Position numbers and translations under genes: made by a program. From Streptomyces sp. NBC_00464 (GTDB taxonomy: Bacteria > Actinomycetota > Actinomycetes > Streptomycetales > Streptomycetaceae): a DNA stretch of 64,000 bases. Within the stretch, counting starts at the first letter, position 1. Every line of letters starts with the position of its first letter. Below the pieces are notes generated by a model. The model did not search any database. It was not told the origin of the DNA and worked only from the letters and a program-made list of their open reading frames with translations. This document shows positions 42,101-51,427 of the stretch, piece after piece. Where the stretch lies: positions 5,704,001-5,768,000 of the forward strand of contig NZ_CP107899.1 of assembly GCF_036013915.1 (NCBI RefSeq), read 5' to 3'.

Positions 42101-44500
42101 CTGACCGACGCGCAGAAGGCGAAGTACCCGCACCTCAAGGACTACCCGGCCTTCACCGTCGACGCCCGTGACCGGGACAGGGTCCGCGAGGCCCTGCGCG
42201 GCCAGCTGATCGCCACCCAGCGCGCCGCCAACGGCGCCCTGCTCGCCGCCACCGGCGTCCAGAGCGCCGGTGTGCTCGACGACCTCTACGGGACGAGGGC
42301 GAGCAGCGCCTCGCTCGGCCCGGTCTTCCGGCACGGCACGCCCACGCTGTCCGTCTGGGCGCCCACCGCCCGTACCGTCTCCCTCGAACTCGACGGGAAG
42401 ACCGTCCCGATGCGGCGCGACGACCGCACCGGCGTCTGGTCCGTCACCGGGAAGCGGAGCTGGAACGGCAAGTCCTACCGGTACGTGGTGAACGTCTGGG
42501 CGCCCACCGTCCAGAAGCTCGTCACCAACAAGGTCACCGACCCCTACTCCACCGCGCTGACCACCGACTCCGCCCGGAGCCTCGTGGTCGACCTCGACGA
42601 CGGCAGGCTCGCGCCCAAGGGCTGGAGCGGGCTGCGCAAGCCCGCCGCCGTGCCGCTGCGCGACGCCCAGATCCAGGAACTCCAGATCCGCGACTTCTCG
42701 ATCGCGGACCCCACGTCCAAGCACCCCGGTGAGTACCTGGCCTTCACCGACACCCGCTCCGACGGGATGAAGCACCTCAAGGAGCTCGCCGACTCCGGCA
42801 CCAACTACGTCCACCTGCTGCCCGCCTTCGACATCGGCACCATCCCCGAGAAGAAGAAGGACCAGCAGAAGCCCGCCTGTGACCTGTCCGTCTACGCCCC
42901 CGACTCCGAGGAGCAGCAGGCCTGCGTGGCGAAGGCCGCCGCGAAGGACGCCTTCAACTGGGGCTACGACCCGCTGCACTACACCGTCCCCGAGGGCTCC
43001 TACGCCTCCGACCCGGACGGTACGAAGCGCACCGTCGAGTTCCGGCAGATGGTGCAGGGCCTCAACGGCGCCGGTCTGCGGACCGTCATGGACGTCGTCT
43101 ACAACCACACCGTCGCCTCCGGCCAGGACGACAAGTCCGTCCTCGACCGGATCGTGCCCGGCTACTACCAACGGCTTCTGGAGGACGGCACCGTCGCCAC
43201 CTCCACCTGCTGCGCCAACACCGCGCCCGAGAACGCCATGATGGGCAAGCTCGTCGTCGACTCGGTCGTCACCTGGGCCAAGGAGTACAAGGTCGACGGC
43301 TTCCGCTTCGACCTGATGGGCCACCACCCCAAGGCCAACATCCTGGCCGTCCGCAAGGCGCTCGACGCACTGACCGTCGCCGGGGACGGCGTCGACGGGA
43401 AGAAGATCATCCTGTACGGGGAGGGCTGGAACTTCGGAGAGATCGCCGACGACGCCCGCTTCGTCCAGGCCACCCAGAAGAACATGGCCGGCACCGGCAT
43501 CGCCACCTTCTCCGACCGGGCCCGCGACGCCGTGCGCGGCGGCTCCCCGTTCGACGAGGACCCCGGCGTGCAGGGCTTCGCCACGGGCCTCTACACCGAC
43601 CCCAACACCTCCACCCACAACGGCACCGAGGCCGAGCAGAAGGCCCGGCTGCTCCACTACCAGGACCTGATCAAGGTCGGACTCACCGGCAACCTCGCCG
43701 ACTACACCTTCACCGACACCACCGGCGCCACGGTCAAGGGCTCGGGCGTCGACTACAACGGAGCCCCGGCCGGATACGCCGCCGCCCCCGGCGACGCCCT
43801 CGCCTACTCCGACGCCCACGACAACGAGACGCTGTACGACACCCTCGCCTTCAAGCTCCCGGCGGGCACCTCGGCAGCCGACCGGGCCCGTATGCAGGTC
43901 CTCGCCATGGCGACGTCCACCCTCTCCCAGGGCCCCTCGCTCTCCCAGGCCGGCACCGACCTGCTGCGCTCCAAGTCGCTGGACCGCAACTCCTTCGACA
44001 GCGGCGACTGGTTCAACGCCCTGCACTGGGACTGCCGCGCGGGCAACGGCTTCGGCCGCGGGCTGCCGCCCGCCGCGGACAACCGGGCCAAGTGGTCCTA
44101 CGCCAAGCCGCTGCTCGCCAACGCGGCGATCAGCCCCGGCTGCGCACAGGTCGACGGCGCCTCCTCCGCGTACCAGGACCTGCTCACCATCCGTGCCACG
44201 GAGAAGGACTTCGACCTCTCCACCGCCGGACAGGTGCAGTCCACGCTCTCCTTCCCGCTCTCGGGCAAGGACGAGACGCCCGGCGTGATCACCATGCGGC
44301 TCGGCAAGCTGGTCGTCGTCCTCAACGCGGCACCCGGCACCACCACCCAGAAGGTCACCCCCCTGGCCGGAAAGAACTACGCCCTGCACCCCGTCCAGGC
44401 GGCGGGCGCGGATCTTACCGTCAAGCGGTCGACGTACGAGCGGAGTTCGGGCACCTTCACCGTTCCGGGACGCACGGTGGCGGTGTTCTCGCTGCGCTGA
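39173..44500 (+). CDS. Secreted two-domain amylase-pullulanase (bifunctional alpha-amylase/dextrinase)
   Basis: 1775 residues with a signal peptide ending near residue 36 (LPAAAAA). First GH13 catalytic domain, about 50-520: [20 protein letters not shown] (about 300), MFGEVYS and [10 protein letters not shown] (about 405). A beta-rich spacer follows, then two pullulanase-type CBM41/PUD domains, each with the [11 protein letters not shown] motif (about 719 and 815), a CBM48 ([18 protein letters not shown], about 1055) and a second, pullulanase-type GH13: MDVVYNHTV (about 1306), [10 protein letters not shown] (about 1376), [10 protein letters not shown] (about 1415), [11 protein letters not shown] (about 1545). 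The enzyme should cut both alpha-1,4 and alpha-1,6 links. GTG start with GGAG eight bases upstream. Confidence 0.95.
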   Translation: MIRPSPRVPARRTATAVVAAALCAALVPALPAAAAARPPAAPSDAKLAATPDRHDLTREQFYFVMPDRFANGDTGNDKGGLTGSRLETGYDPTDKGFYQGGDLKGMTSRLDYIKGLGTTAIWLAPIFKNRPVQGTGKDASAGYHGYWITDFTQVDPHFGTNADLTKLIEQAHRKGMKVFFDVITNHTADTVDYAEKTYGYKPKGAYPYLDRNGRPFDDAAGMAKTDADSFPYKPVTTGGKTPSWLNDPTMYHNRGDSTYAGESTTYGDFSGLDDLWTERPEVVSGMEKIYEKWVRDFDIDGFRIDTVKHVDMDFWTQWATALDAYAAEHGRKDFFMFGEVYSADTAITSPYVTQGRLDATLDFPFQEAARQYASQGAPASKLAAVFGDDYRYTTDKANAYEQVKFLGNHDMGRIGTFLKQDNPKADDAELVKRAELANELMFLSRGNPVVYYGDEQGFTGAGGDKDARQTMFASKTADYLDDDELGTARTHASDAYDTSHPLYRSIAALSELTAKNPALRDGVQTERYAEGSVYAFSRTDPERSNEYVVATNNGTEAKTVELSTESAGMDFRTLYGSSGTVRSGADKKITVTVPALSSIVLRAAKQLGAPAAKPSITLKAPAAGATGTVELSADVDGGTLARVVFAAQTGNGRWTTLGTADHAPYKVTQTIGDTVAAGTPLRYKAVVVDRTGRTASALAASAAGQAPAPAKPVAVERDYAVVHYKRADGDYDGWQARSGGTTAAFTGRDAYGAFAWIKVPEGASSVPYTVEKAGTADGAERTVDLAKTGQVWIEQGKDGQADTAPDGAYPAPDTTKAVLHYYRADGDYDGWGLHTWTGAKEPTDWSKPLQPVKKDASGVTFEVPLADGATSLSYILHRGDEKDLPSDQSLDIASYGHEVWMLGGTAGYLLPQTGGVPTPDLTKAEAQWIDSDTVVWKVKATEATSQQLVYASSGGISVVDGALSDEGRWLRLSPSALTDAQKAKYPHLKDYPAFTVDARDRDRVREALRGQLIATQRAANGALLAATGVQSAGVLDDLYGTRASSASLGPVFRHGTPTLSVWAPTARTVSLELDGKTVPMRRDDRTGVWSVTGKRSWNGKSYRYVVNVWAPTVQKLVTNKVTDPYSTALTTDSARSLVVDLDDGRLAPKGWSGLRKPAAVPLRDAQIQELQIRDFSIADPTSKHPGEYLAFTDTRSDGMKHLKELADSGTNYVHLLPAFDIGTIPEKKKDQQKPACDLSVYAPDSEEQQACVAKAAAKDAFNWGYDPLHYTVPEGSYASDPDGTKRTVEFRQMVQGLNGAGLRTVMDVVYNHTVASGQDDKSVLDRIVPGYYQRLLEDGTVATSTCCANTAPENAMMGKLVVDSVVTWAKEYKVDGFRFDLMGHHPKANILAVRKALDALTVAGDGVDGKKIILYGEGWNFGEIADDARFVQATQKNMAGTGIATFSDRARDAVRGGSPFDEDPGVQGFATGLYTDPNTSTHNGTEAEQKARLLHYQDLIKVGLTGNLADYTFTDTTGATVKGSGVDYNGAPAGYAAAPGDALAYSDAHDNETLYDTLAFKLPAGTSAADRARMQVLAMATSTLSQGPSLSQAGTDLLRSKSLDRNSFDSGDWFNALHWDCRAGNGFGRGLPPAADNRAKWSYAKPLLANAAISPGCAQVDGASSAYQDLLTIRATEKDFDLSTAGQVQSTLSFPLSGKDETPGVITMRLGKLVVVLNAAPGTTTQKVTPLAGKNYALHPVQAAGADLTVKRSTYERSSGTFTVPGRTVAVFSLR

Positions 44501-44579
44501 CCGCATCGGGACTACCGTGGGGGCAGCCGCCGGGGAGAGCCGCAGCACCACACTCCCGGGCGTGCCCCTCCACTCCACC

Positions 44580-44660
44580 CGGCCGGTCCCGGCCCCCTCC
44601 CGTACGCACCGGCGCAGATCGCCTGCCGGTGCCGTACGGGCACGGGGCCGGGACCGGCCG
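44580..44660. terminator. Compound hairpin after the amylase-pullulanase gene
   Basis: CGGCCGGTCCCGGCCCC (44580-44596) is exactly complementary to 44644-44660, a 17-bp stem. Its interior folds again: CCCGTACGCACCGGC (44599-44613) pairs with 44625-44640 with one bulged base. The whole 81-base structure ends 26 bases before the ATG of the next gene, so it may also affect that gene's translation start. Confidence 0.75.
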
Positions 44661-44685
44661 ATCCACCTGGTCAGCGACGGTGACG

Positions 44686-46722
44686 ATGGCGAGCAACATT
44701 CCCGAGGAGACCACGAGTTTCGTCGGACGCGAGGCGGAACTCGACCGGATCGGACTCTCTCTCGCCACCGGCCGGCTGACCACCCTCACCGGCACCGGCG
44801 GAGTCGGCAAGACCCGCTTGGCGGTCCGTGCTGCCGGGCGCGCGGAATCCGGCTACCGCGACGGCGTCCGGTGGGCCGACCTCTCCCCGCTCCACGACGA
44901 CGAACTGCTCCTGGCCACCGTCTCCGACGCGGTCGGGCTGATCTACCACACCCTGCGGATGCCCACCGACGTGCTGTGCGAGTGGCTCGCCGACAAACAA
45001 CTCCTGCTCGTCCTGGACTCCTGCGAACACCTGCGCCCCGCCTGCGCGCACCTCCTCGGCGAGATCCTCACCACCTCGCCCGGACTCACCGTCCTCGCCA
45101 CCAGCAGACAGCCCCTGAACATGAAGGGCGAGCAGACCATCGACGTGGAGCCGCTGCCCGTCGACGGTGCGGCCGACGCCCTCACCCTGTTCCGGGAGCG
45201 CGCGGCGGCGGCCGCCCCCGGCAGCCCCCTCGACGAGCCCGCCACCGTCGCTGCCACCGCCGAGATCTGCCGGCGCCTCGACGGCATCCCCCTCGCCATC
45301 GAACTCGCCGCCGCGGGCATCGGACGCCAGAGCGCCCAGGAGATCGCCGACCGGCTCGCCTCCCGCCTCGACGTGTTCGCCGACGCCACGCTCAGACCGC
45401 CGCGCCACCGCACCCTGCGCACCACCATCGGCTGGTCCCACGAACTGTGCACCCCGCTGGAACGGCTGCTCTGGGCCCGCCTCGCCGTGCTGCGCGGCGA
45501 CTTCGACGAGGACACGGCCGTCACCGTCTGCGCCGGGGGACCGCTCACCGCGGACGCTGTTCCGGCGGTCCTGCGCGCCCTCGTCGCCAAGTCCGTCGTC
45601 GCCCGCGACGGCCAACGCCACCGCATGCTGGACACCCTGCGCGAATACGGCCGGATGTGGCTCGCCGAGCTCGGCGAGGAACGCGCCGCCGCCGACCGGC
45701 ACGCCGCCCGCTTCCTCCAGCTGGCCCGGGGCGCCCACGCCGGCTGGACCGGCGACGACCAGATCCTCTGGTACCACCGCATCGCCGAATCGCACGCCGA
45801 CCTGTGCGCCGCCCTGGATCACCTGCTCGCCCACGACCCCGCCGCCGCCCAGGAGATGGCCGGCCGGATCGGCTTCTTCTGGTGCTGCTGCGGCCACCTC
45901 CCGCAGAACCGGGGCTACGCCCAGCGCGCCCTGGACGCCGGGCCGGACACCGGCCCCCATCGCACCCGGGTCCTGTGGGTGCTCGGCATCTGCGTCCTGC
46001 TCCAGGGCGACTACGCGGCCGCCGAGCGGATCGGCGAGGAGTGCGTACGGGCGGCGGCGGACGACGGCACCGACGAGGGGATCCTCGCAGCCGCCTATCT
46101 GCGCGGCCTCACCCATCTGATGACGGGCGAACCGGAGAAGGGGCTGCGCGAGGCCGACCGGGTCCTGCGCGCCACCGGGGCCGGCACTCCGCTGGAAACC
46201 GCCTACCGGCTGCGCTGCCACCTGATCACCGTCTTCGCCCTGACCGGCCTCGGCCGGCTGGACGAGGCGGCCGAGGCGGCCGTCGTCCTGCGCGCGGCCT
46301 GCGAGGCCAGGGACGAGTGCTGGACCCTGAGCTATGTCGACTACCAACTCGCCCTGATCGCACTGCTCCAGGGCCGCGCCGAAGCGGCAGCCGGGCACGC
46401 CCGGTCCATGCTCGCGGGCAAGCACCGGCTCCGCGACAGCTTCGGCATCGCGCTCGGCCTGGACCTCCTGGCCGCAGCGATGGCCGCCCAGGGCGAGGGC
46501 GCCCGCGCCGCCCGGGTGTACGGCACGGGACAGGTCTACTGGCGGATGGTCGGCCACCCCCAGCGCGGCACACCGGAGCTGGGCCCGCTGCGCGAGGCCT
46601 GCGAACGCCAGGCCCGCGCGGCCGTGGGTGACGCCGCCTATCTGCGCGCCTACGAACGGGGCCGCTCCGACAGCGCGGAGGCGGGGCTGGCCCAGGCGCT
46701 CCAAGGCGAGTTGCTCAGATAG
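44686..46722 (+). CDS. NB-ARC/AfsR-like ATPase with TPR region, no DNA-binding domain
   Basis: 678 residues. The NTPase core has Walker A LTGTGGVGKTRLAV (35-46), Walker B LLLVLDSCEHL, the VLATSRQPL sensor and the GIPLAIELAA motif of NB-ARC/LuxR-type STAND proteins. A helical region of TPR type follows to the end. Neither an N-terminal BTAD/winged-helix domain nor a C-terminal LuxR helix-turn-helix is present: the protein starts directly at ETTSFVGREAELDRI and ends in AQALQGELLR. It may therefore act through a partner. ATG 44686 or GTG 44680 are both possible; the large hairpin lies just upstream. Confidence 0.85.
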   Translation: MASNIPEETTSFVGREAELDRIGLSLATGRLTTLTGTGGVGKTRLAVRAAGRAESGYRDGVRWADLSPLHDDELLLATVSDAVGLIYHTLRMPTDVLCEWLADKQLLLVLDSCEHLRPACAHLLGEILTTSPGLTVLATSRQPLNMKGEQTIDVEPLPVDGAADALTLFRERAAAAAPGSPLDEPATVAATAEICRRLDGIPLAIELAAAGIGRQSAQEIADRLASRLDVFADATLRPPRHRTLRTTIGWSHELCTPLERLLWARLAVLRGDFDEDTAVTVCAGGPLTADAVPAVLRALVAKSVVARDGQRHRMLDTLREYGRMWLAELGEERAAADRHAARFLQLARGAHAGWTGDDQILWYHRIAESHADLCAALDHLLAHDPAAAQEMAGRIGFFWCCCGHLPQNRGYAQRALDAGPDTGPHRTRVLWVLGICVLLQGDYAAAERIGEECVRAAADDGTDEGILAAAYLRGLTHLMTGEPEKGLREADRVLRATGAGTPLETAYRLRCHLITVFALTGLGRLDEAAEAAVVLRAACEARDECWTLSYVDYQLALIALLQGRAEAAAGHARSMLAGKHRLRDSFGIALGLDLLAAAMAAQGEGARAARVYGTGQVYWRMVGHPQRGTPELGPLREACERQARAAVGDAAYLRAYERGRSDSAEAGLAQALQGELLR

Positions 46723-46825
46723 TGAATCCGGCTTGTGCGCTCTCCCCGGGCCGGGGAAGGGTGGGGGCAGACCGCAGGGGGATCGTCGTCCGCATCCCCC
46801 GTCCCACGCCAGCCAGGAGACCGTC

Positions 46826-47176
46826 ATGCCGCAGATCACCGTCGACTACTCCGCCGAACTCGACGACACCTTCGACCGCGCCGGCTTCGCGGGGGCACTG
46901 CACCCGCTGATCGCCGAGACGGTCAGCACGAAGATCGCCGCCTGCAAGACCCGCTTCCGCCGGGTCGACGAGACCGTGGTGGCCGACGCACCCAGCGGCG
47001 ACGCGGTCGTGCACATCGCCATCACGCTGCTGAGCGGCCGCACCCCCGAGGTCAAGGCCCAGCTCACGGAGTCCGTACTGGAGCTGCTGGCCGGCCACAT
47101 CCGGCCGGCCGAAGGGCTGACCCTGCACCTCTCGGCCGAGACGCACGACCTCGACCCGTCCTACCGTCGGATCTGA
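46826..47176 (+). CDS. 5-carboxymethyl-2-hydroxymuconate isomerase/tautomerase-like protein
   Basis: 116 residues. After the initiator Met comes Pro2 (MPQITVDYSAEL), the catalytic base of the tautomerase superfamily. The layout matches CHMI: the N-terminal strand, ALHPLIAETVSTKIAACKTRF, VVHIAITLLSGRTPEVKAQLTESV helix and LTLHLSAETHDLDPSYRR at the C-terminus. CAGGAGACC ribosome site before the ATG. CHMI acts in homoprotocatechuate breakdown, but no such genes are nearby, so the substrate here is unknown. It stands 103 bp after the ATPase gene on the same strand. Confidence 0.82.
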   Translation: MPQITVDYSAELDDTFDRAGFAGALHPLIAETVSTKIAACKTRFRRVDETVVADAPSGDAVVHIAITLLSGRTPEVKAQLTESVLELLAGHIRPAEGLTLHLSAETHDLDPSYRRI

Positions 47177-47258
47177 CGCATGAGAATCACGTAGTGCTGC
47201 AACCTGCCGTTGGGACCAAGGCACTCACCGGGTGAGACCGTCTCCGGAAGGAAACCCT

Positions 47259-48524
47259 GTGCCGAAGTCCAGCCGTCGTCGTTCACTGCTCCGGGCCGCC
47301 GTGGCCACGGCTGCTCTGTCCGTCACTCTGCCCATCTCCTTGCCCGCGTCCGCGCTGGACGGGACCGCCGACCCCGCACGCACCTGGGCGAGCGAGGCGG
47401 TGCCGTTCAGCGGCGGCAATCTCGTAGACGTCGTGAACATGGGACGGGGGAAGACCTGGGCGGCCGGATTCACCCTGCACATGGAGGGCAAGGTGACCCG
47501 ATTCCAGCCGGTGGTCGCCGAACGCTCCGGGCCCGGCGGCGCGTGGGCACCCGTGGCGTCGGCCACCGCGGCCGCGGGAGCGGTCAACAGCCGAATCAAC
47601 GCCGTGGACGCGAACGGCCCCGGCGATGTGTGGCTCGTGGGCGACGACGCCTCCGCCCTCGACGGCCGGGTTTACACCCAGCACTTCGACGGCACGCGGT
47701 GGGAGGTCGTGCCGGCGGATCTGCCGGAGAAGGCGCAGGCGGCGTCCCTGCTGGACGTGGACACACGTCGGGGAGGTGCCTGGGCCGTCGGTTTCGCACA
47801 GATCGAGGTGTCGCGCACCTGGAACGAGGAGAAGGGGGGCTGGATCATCGAGTCCCGGCATGCCGGAATCGCCCGGCACTTCGACGGGACCGCGTGGCGC
47901 GACGTACCGCTCCCCGAACTGCCCAGCGACTACTGGTACCTGAACACCGTGCAGGCGGTCTCCTCCGATGACGTCTGGGCGGCCGGCTACGACGGCGCCA
48001 GTGGCAGCCCGCTGCTGATGCACTACGACGGGTCCTCCTGGGAGCAGGTCGGCGCTCCCGGAGTCACGGACCTGCCCGGTCAGGCGCAGAGCCTCGCCGT
48101 GACCGAGGAGGGCGAGGTGTGGCTGGTGGGTGAGGACTGGTCGCCCGAGGACGGATCCACCCGTGCCCTGGTCGCCCGCCGCGACGGCACGCGGTGGCAC
48201 AAGGTCGCCGTACCGGACGTGCCCGCGCGGCTCTACGGCCTGACCGTGCGGTCGGGAGGCGGGATCGCCGTCGTGGGCCAGACGCTCGGCGCGCAGCGGG
48301 AGGCGCTGGCCTGGGCGTGGAGGCCGGACGCCACCGGTACGGCTCGGGGACGCTGGAAGGACCTGGGGCTTGTGCAGCCCACGCCGACGGATTCCTCGGT
48401 CCCCACGGAGAATTCGGCGAGCGGGGTCGTCGGCGGGCGGGGCGGACTGACGGTGGTCGGAACCTCGGCCGCCGAAGGCGCGTGGCCTCAGCCGTTCGTG
48501 GCCGTGCGCCCCGGCAACCACTGA
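47259..48524 (+). CDS. Exported protein with propeller-like repeats
   Basis: 421 residues. The N-terminus (SSRRRSLLRAAVATAALSVT) is an Arg-rich, possibly Tat-type signal ending near LPASALDG. The mature part shows at least five repeats around GDVWLVGDD, GGAWAVGFA, DDVWAAGYD, GEVWLVGED and GIAVVGQT, each preceded by an HFDGT-W or HYDGSSW turn, the pattern of a beta-propeller (galactose-oxidase/Kelch-like) with no obvious catalytic set. GTG start with GGAAGGAAA upstream. Function unknown; extracellular binding role is a guess. Convergent with the TetR gene. Confidence 0.75.
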   Translation: MPKSSRRRSLLRAAVATAALSVTLPISLPASALDGTADPARTWASEAVPFSGGNLVDVVNMGRGKTWAAGFTLHMEGKVTRFQPVVAERSGPGGAWAPVASATAAAGAVNSRINAVDANGPGDVWLVGDDASALDGRVYTQHFDGTRWEVVPADLPEKAQAASLLDVDTRRGGAWAVGFAQIEVSRTWNEEKGGWIIESRHAGIARHFDGTAWRDVPLPELPSDYWYLNTVQAVSSDDVWAAGYDGASGSPLLMHYDGSSWEQVGAPGVTDLPGQAQSLAVTEEGEVWLVGEDWSPEDGSTRALVARRDGTRWHKVAVPDVPARLYGLTVRSGGGIAVVGQTLGAQREALAWAWRPDATGTARGRWKDLGLVQPTPTDSSVPTENSASGVVGGRGGLTVVGTSAAEGAWPQPFVAVRPGNH

Positions 48525-48540
48525 GGCCCGCAGGGCCTTC

Positions 48541-48558
48541 GGCGGGGCCGGTCCCGCC
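48541..48558. terminator. Short hairpin between convergent genes
   Basis: GGCGGG-GCCGGT-CCCGCC, preceded by GGCCC-GCA-GGGCC; lies between the stops at 48524 and 48574. Confidence 0.55.
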
Positions 48559-48573
48559 CATCTCGGCCGCGTC

Positions 48574-49323
48574 CTACCGCAGGATCTGATCCCCACCGGG
48601 TCGGCTCAGCCGCTGCGAAGGCAGGGCCGGTACGGCGGGCGCCAGTGAGGAGAGCCGCACCAGCAGGTCTCCGAACGGCCCGTCGGCCGGCTCCTGCGCG
48701 AGGACGCGCAGCATGACGCCCGCCATCTCCTCGTTGTACGCGGCGCTCACGGCGGCCAGTGCGGCGAAGTCGTGCACCAGCTGCAACTCCAGCTCCGCAC
48801 GAGGAATCTGCCGCCCGTCCAGCCAGATCAGGGCCGTCGACTCGGCGAGCGAGACCCAGGACCGGACGACCAACTCCAGCCGGGCCGGGGGTTCCTCGAC
48901 GCCCAGATGGGCCAGGATCTGCTCGCAGGCCGCCTGACGCACCCCGTCGATCATCGCGTTCGCCGTCGAGGAACCCACCGCCGGGCCGCCCCGCATCAGC
49001 GCCGCGAACCCGGGGCCGTGGTCGTCGACGAAGTCGAAGAACCGCCCCATCACCCGCAACAGCCTGGCGCCCAGCGGGCCTTCGTGCGGTTCCAGGAACC
49101 GGGTCGCCAGCTCGTCGGCCGCCCGCCGCAGCGCCGCCTCGTACAGGCTCTGCTTGCCCGGGAAGTAGTGGTAGACCAGCGGCCGGGAGATCCCGGCGGC
49201 AGCGGCGATCTCGTCGATCGACACCTCGTCCGGGGACCGGTGACTGAACAACTCCAGCGCGACACCGATCAACTGCTGTCTGCGCTCCTCGACGCCCATC
49301 CTGCGTCGTACCCCGGTCGTCAT
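48574..49323 (-). CDS. TetR-family regulator of the hydrolase/reductase operon
   Basis: 249 residues from the ATG at 49323 (an in-frame ATG at 49347 is possible). The helix-turn-helix is IDEIAAAAGISRPLVYHYFPGKQSLY, followed by an all-helical C-domain. It is the third gene after the metal-dependent hydrolase and the ferredoxin reductase; only a few bases separate it from the reductase stop, so it is cotranscribed and probably represses its own operon. Ligand unknown; fatty-acid-like compounds are common for this arrangement (inference). Confidence 0.88.
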   Translation of the reverse strand: MTTGVRRRMGVEERRQQLIGVALELFSHRSPDEVSIDEIAAAAGISRPLVYHYFPGKQSLYEAALRRAADELATRFLEPHEGPLGARLLRVMGRFFDFVDDHGPGFAALMRGGPAVGSSTANAMIDGVRQAACEQILAHLGVEEPPARLELVVRSWVSLAESTALIWLDGRQIPRAELELQLVHDFAALAAVSAAYNEEMAGVMLRVLAQEPADGPFGDLLVRLSSLAPAVPALPSQRLSRPGGDQILR

Positions 49324-49350
49324 GGGGAACAGCGTACCGACCGGCATGAC

Positions 49351-50433
49351 CTAGAGATCCAGCACCAGCCGTTTGCCGCGGCACCGCGACACACAGATCA
49401 GCATCGAGTCGCTCCGCTCAGCGTCCGTCAGCAGGTCGTCACGGTGCTCGACCTCGCCCTCCAGGACGCGCTGTTGGCACGTACCGCAGAAGCCCTGCTC
49501 ACAGGAGTACGAGACGTGCGGCAGCTCGGCCCGCACGGCGGCGAGCACCGACTGGCCGGCCGCGACCGGCACGGTGCGGCCCGAGCGGCGCAGCTCCACC
49601 TCGAACGGGGCCGACCCGGTGGCGTCCGTGCCCGGCGCGGAGAACCGCTCCAGATGCAGGGTGCGGCCGGCCGGGAGCGCCGCCGCGACCGCGTCCATCA
49701 GCGGCCCCGGGCCGCAGCAGTACACGGCGGTGCCCTCGGCCGCGTCCGCGAGAGCCGCGGCGACGTCCGGGTGGCCCGCCTCGTCCTGCGGGACGACGGT
49801 GACGCGGTCGCCGTCCGTGCCCAGCTTCTCGACCTCCGCCAGGAACGGCATCGTCGCCCGGCTGCGGCCCCCGTACAACAGCCGCCAGTCGGCACCGGAG
49901 GCCGCGAGCTCGCGCAGCATCGGCAGGACCGGCGTGATGCCGATGCCGCCGACGACGAAGAGGTACGAGGGGGCTGCTGCCAGCGGGAAGCGGTTGCGGG
50001 GGCCGCGGACCTCGACCTCCTGGCCCTCGTGGAGCAGGGCGTGCACCTCACGGGAACCGCCGCGGCCGTCCTCGGCCAGCCGGACCGCCACGGTGTACGT
50101 GCCGCGCTCGGCCGGGTCGCCGCACAGCGAGTACTGACGGACCTGGCCGGACGGCAGCACCAGGTCCAGATGTGCGCCGGGGTGCCAGGGTGGCAGGTCC
50201 GGGCCCTCCAGACGGATCTGCACGACACCGTCCGCAGGCATGGTCCGCTCGGTGATCAGCAGCCGCCGGCCGGTGGTGGAACGGCGCTGCGCACGGCCGG
50301 ATACCGGCTCCTCCAGCGCGGGCAGCGGCCACAACGGGGACTTCTCGATGCGCCGGCGCATCGCCCGCTTGGCGAGCAGCGCTGCGCCCGCCACCACGGC
50401 GACGGTACGCAGACGGGGGAGAGGGAGGGGCAT
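49351..50433 (-). CDS. Ferredoxin-NAD(P)H reductase with C-terminal [2Fe-2S] domain (phthalate dioxygenase reductase type)
   Basis: 360 residues. A hydrophobic/basic N-terminal segment (VAVVAGAALLAKRAMRRR) may anchor it to the membrane. The FNR domain has RQYSLCGDP (flavin) and VVGGIGITPVLPMLREL (NAD(P)H), ending in YCCGPGPLMDAV. The C-terminal plant-type ferredoxin domain has CEQGFCGTCQQRVLEG and a last Cys in LICVSRC, giving Cys-x4-Cys-x2-Cys...Cys. It passes electrons from NADH to an oxygenase or desaturase partner, possibly the di-metal hydrolase-like protein encoded two bases upstream. The start ATG is 50433. Confidence 0.92.
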   Translation of the reverse strand: MPLPLPRLRTVAVVAGAALLAKRAMRRRIEKSPLWPLPALEEPVSGRAQRRSTTGRRLLITERTMPADGVVQIRLEGPDLPPWHPGAHLDLVLPSGQVRQYSLCGDPAERGTYTVAVRLAEDGRGGSREVHALLHEGQEVEVRGPRNRFPLAAAPSYLFVVGGIGITPVLPMLRELAASGADWRLLYGGRSRATMPFLAEVEKLGTDGDRVTVVPQDEAGHPDVAAALADAAEGTAVYCCGPGPLMDAVAAALPAGRTLHLERFSAPGTDATGSAPFEVELRRSGRTVPVAAGQSVLAAVRAELPHVSYSCEQGFCGTCQQRVLEGEVEHRDDLLTDAERSDSMLICVSRCRGKRLVLDL

Positions 50434-50435
50434 CG

Positions 50436-51341
50436 TCAGCCGGCTTCCGTCGTGCGGGCCTCGGCCGCGACCGCGGCGGGCGAGTGGGCGAGATAGTCGA
50501 CGGCCTGTGCCGTGCTGCCCTCTTGGGAGGGGTGGTACGTACGGCTCAGATAGCGCGGGATGGACCGCAGCATCGCGGGGGTGCTGGGCAGAGTGCCGTG
50601 CCGGCCGCTGCGGTAGAACTGGCCGAACGACGCCTTGCCGTCCAGCAGGGTCGGGTCGTTCTCCATGAAGAACCGGGTGCCGCGCTGCCAGAGGAAGAGC
50701 AGAGCGGAGAACCCCGTCGCCCAGGTCCGCACCCGCCGCCGGTATCCGCCGTCGACATGCATGAACACATCGAAGGCGACCGAGCGGTGCTCGACCTCCT
50801 CCGCGCCGTGCCAGCGCAGCAGGTCCAGCATCGTGGGATCGGCGCCGCGCCGGTCCAGCTCGTCGGCGTTCAGGATCCAGTCGCCGAGGAACGCGGTGTA
50901 GTGCTCGATCGCCGCGATCGTCGCCACCCGCTCCATCAGCCACCACTTGCGGGCCCGGCCCGGCGGCAGCGTCCGGTCGCCGAGCATCTTCTCGAAGAGC
51001 CAGTCGACCTGGGCGGTGTACGGGGTCGGGTCGAGGCCGAGCTCCTTCAGATGCGGGAGCACGTCGTCATGGGCCTGGGAGTGCATCGACTCCTGGCCGA
51101 TGAACCCGATGACGTCCTGGCGAAGCTGCTCGTCATGGATGTACGGGAGCACCTGGCGGTAGACGTGGATGAACCAGCGTTCCCCGGCCGGGAGCAGCAG
51201 ATGGAGCACGTTGATGGTGTGCGTGGTGAACGGATCGCCCGGCAACCAGTGCAGGGGGGTCCTGTCCCAGGCGAAGGAGACCCGACGGGCCTTGAGCGGG
51301 GTTCGCTCCGACGCGACCGCCGCTGGCTGCGTGTGAGACAT
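50436..51341 (-). CDS. Metal-dependent hydrolase-like protein (COG3687/PF10118 type)
   Basis: 301 residues. The family's ferritin-like helical core is recognisable by its Glu/His motifs: DVIGFIGQESMHSQAHDDVL, IAAIEHYTAFLGDWIL and WHGAEEVEHRSVAFDVFMHV, which together can bind a di-iron centre. FLWQRGTRFF and the C-terminal RYLSRTYHPSQEG are also typical. With a ferredoxin reductase two bases downstream, an oxygen-dependent di-iron reaction is more likely than hydrolysis (inference). ATG 51341 is preceded six bases earlier by TACATT, a -10-like box, suggesting a leaderless message; an in-frame ATG at 51383 is the alternative. Confidence 0.82.
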   Translation of the reverse strand: MSHTQPAAVASERTPLKARRVSFAWDRTPLHWLPGDPFTTHTINVLHLLLPAGERWFIHVYRQVLPYIHDEQLRQDVIGFIGQESMHSQAHDDVLPHLKELGLDPTPYTAQVDWLFEKMLGDRTLPPGRARKWWLMERVATIAAIEHYTAFLGDWILNADELDRRGADPTMLDLLRWHGAEEVEHRSVAFDVFMHVDGGYRRRVRTWATGFSALLFLWQRGTRFFMENDPTLLDGKASFGQFYRSGRHGTLPSTPAMLRSIPRYLSRTYHPSQEGSTAQAVDYLAHSPAAVAAEARTTEAG

Positions 51342-51427
51342 GTTGTCAATGTACTGAGGGGTAAGCCCGGGGAACAGAGGCATGCCACGAATTCCCGAGC
51401 CCACCTCCGGCCGCCGCCCCGGTGCGC

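Noticed and set aside
44140..44685. In-frame N-terminal extension of the NB-ARC ATPase reaching back into the pullulanase gene
   Set aside because: It overlaps a certain coding region and the compound hairpin. The family's N-terminus (ETTSFVGRE) begins at 44686 and no DNA-binding domain is encoded in the extension.
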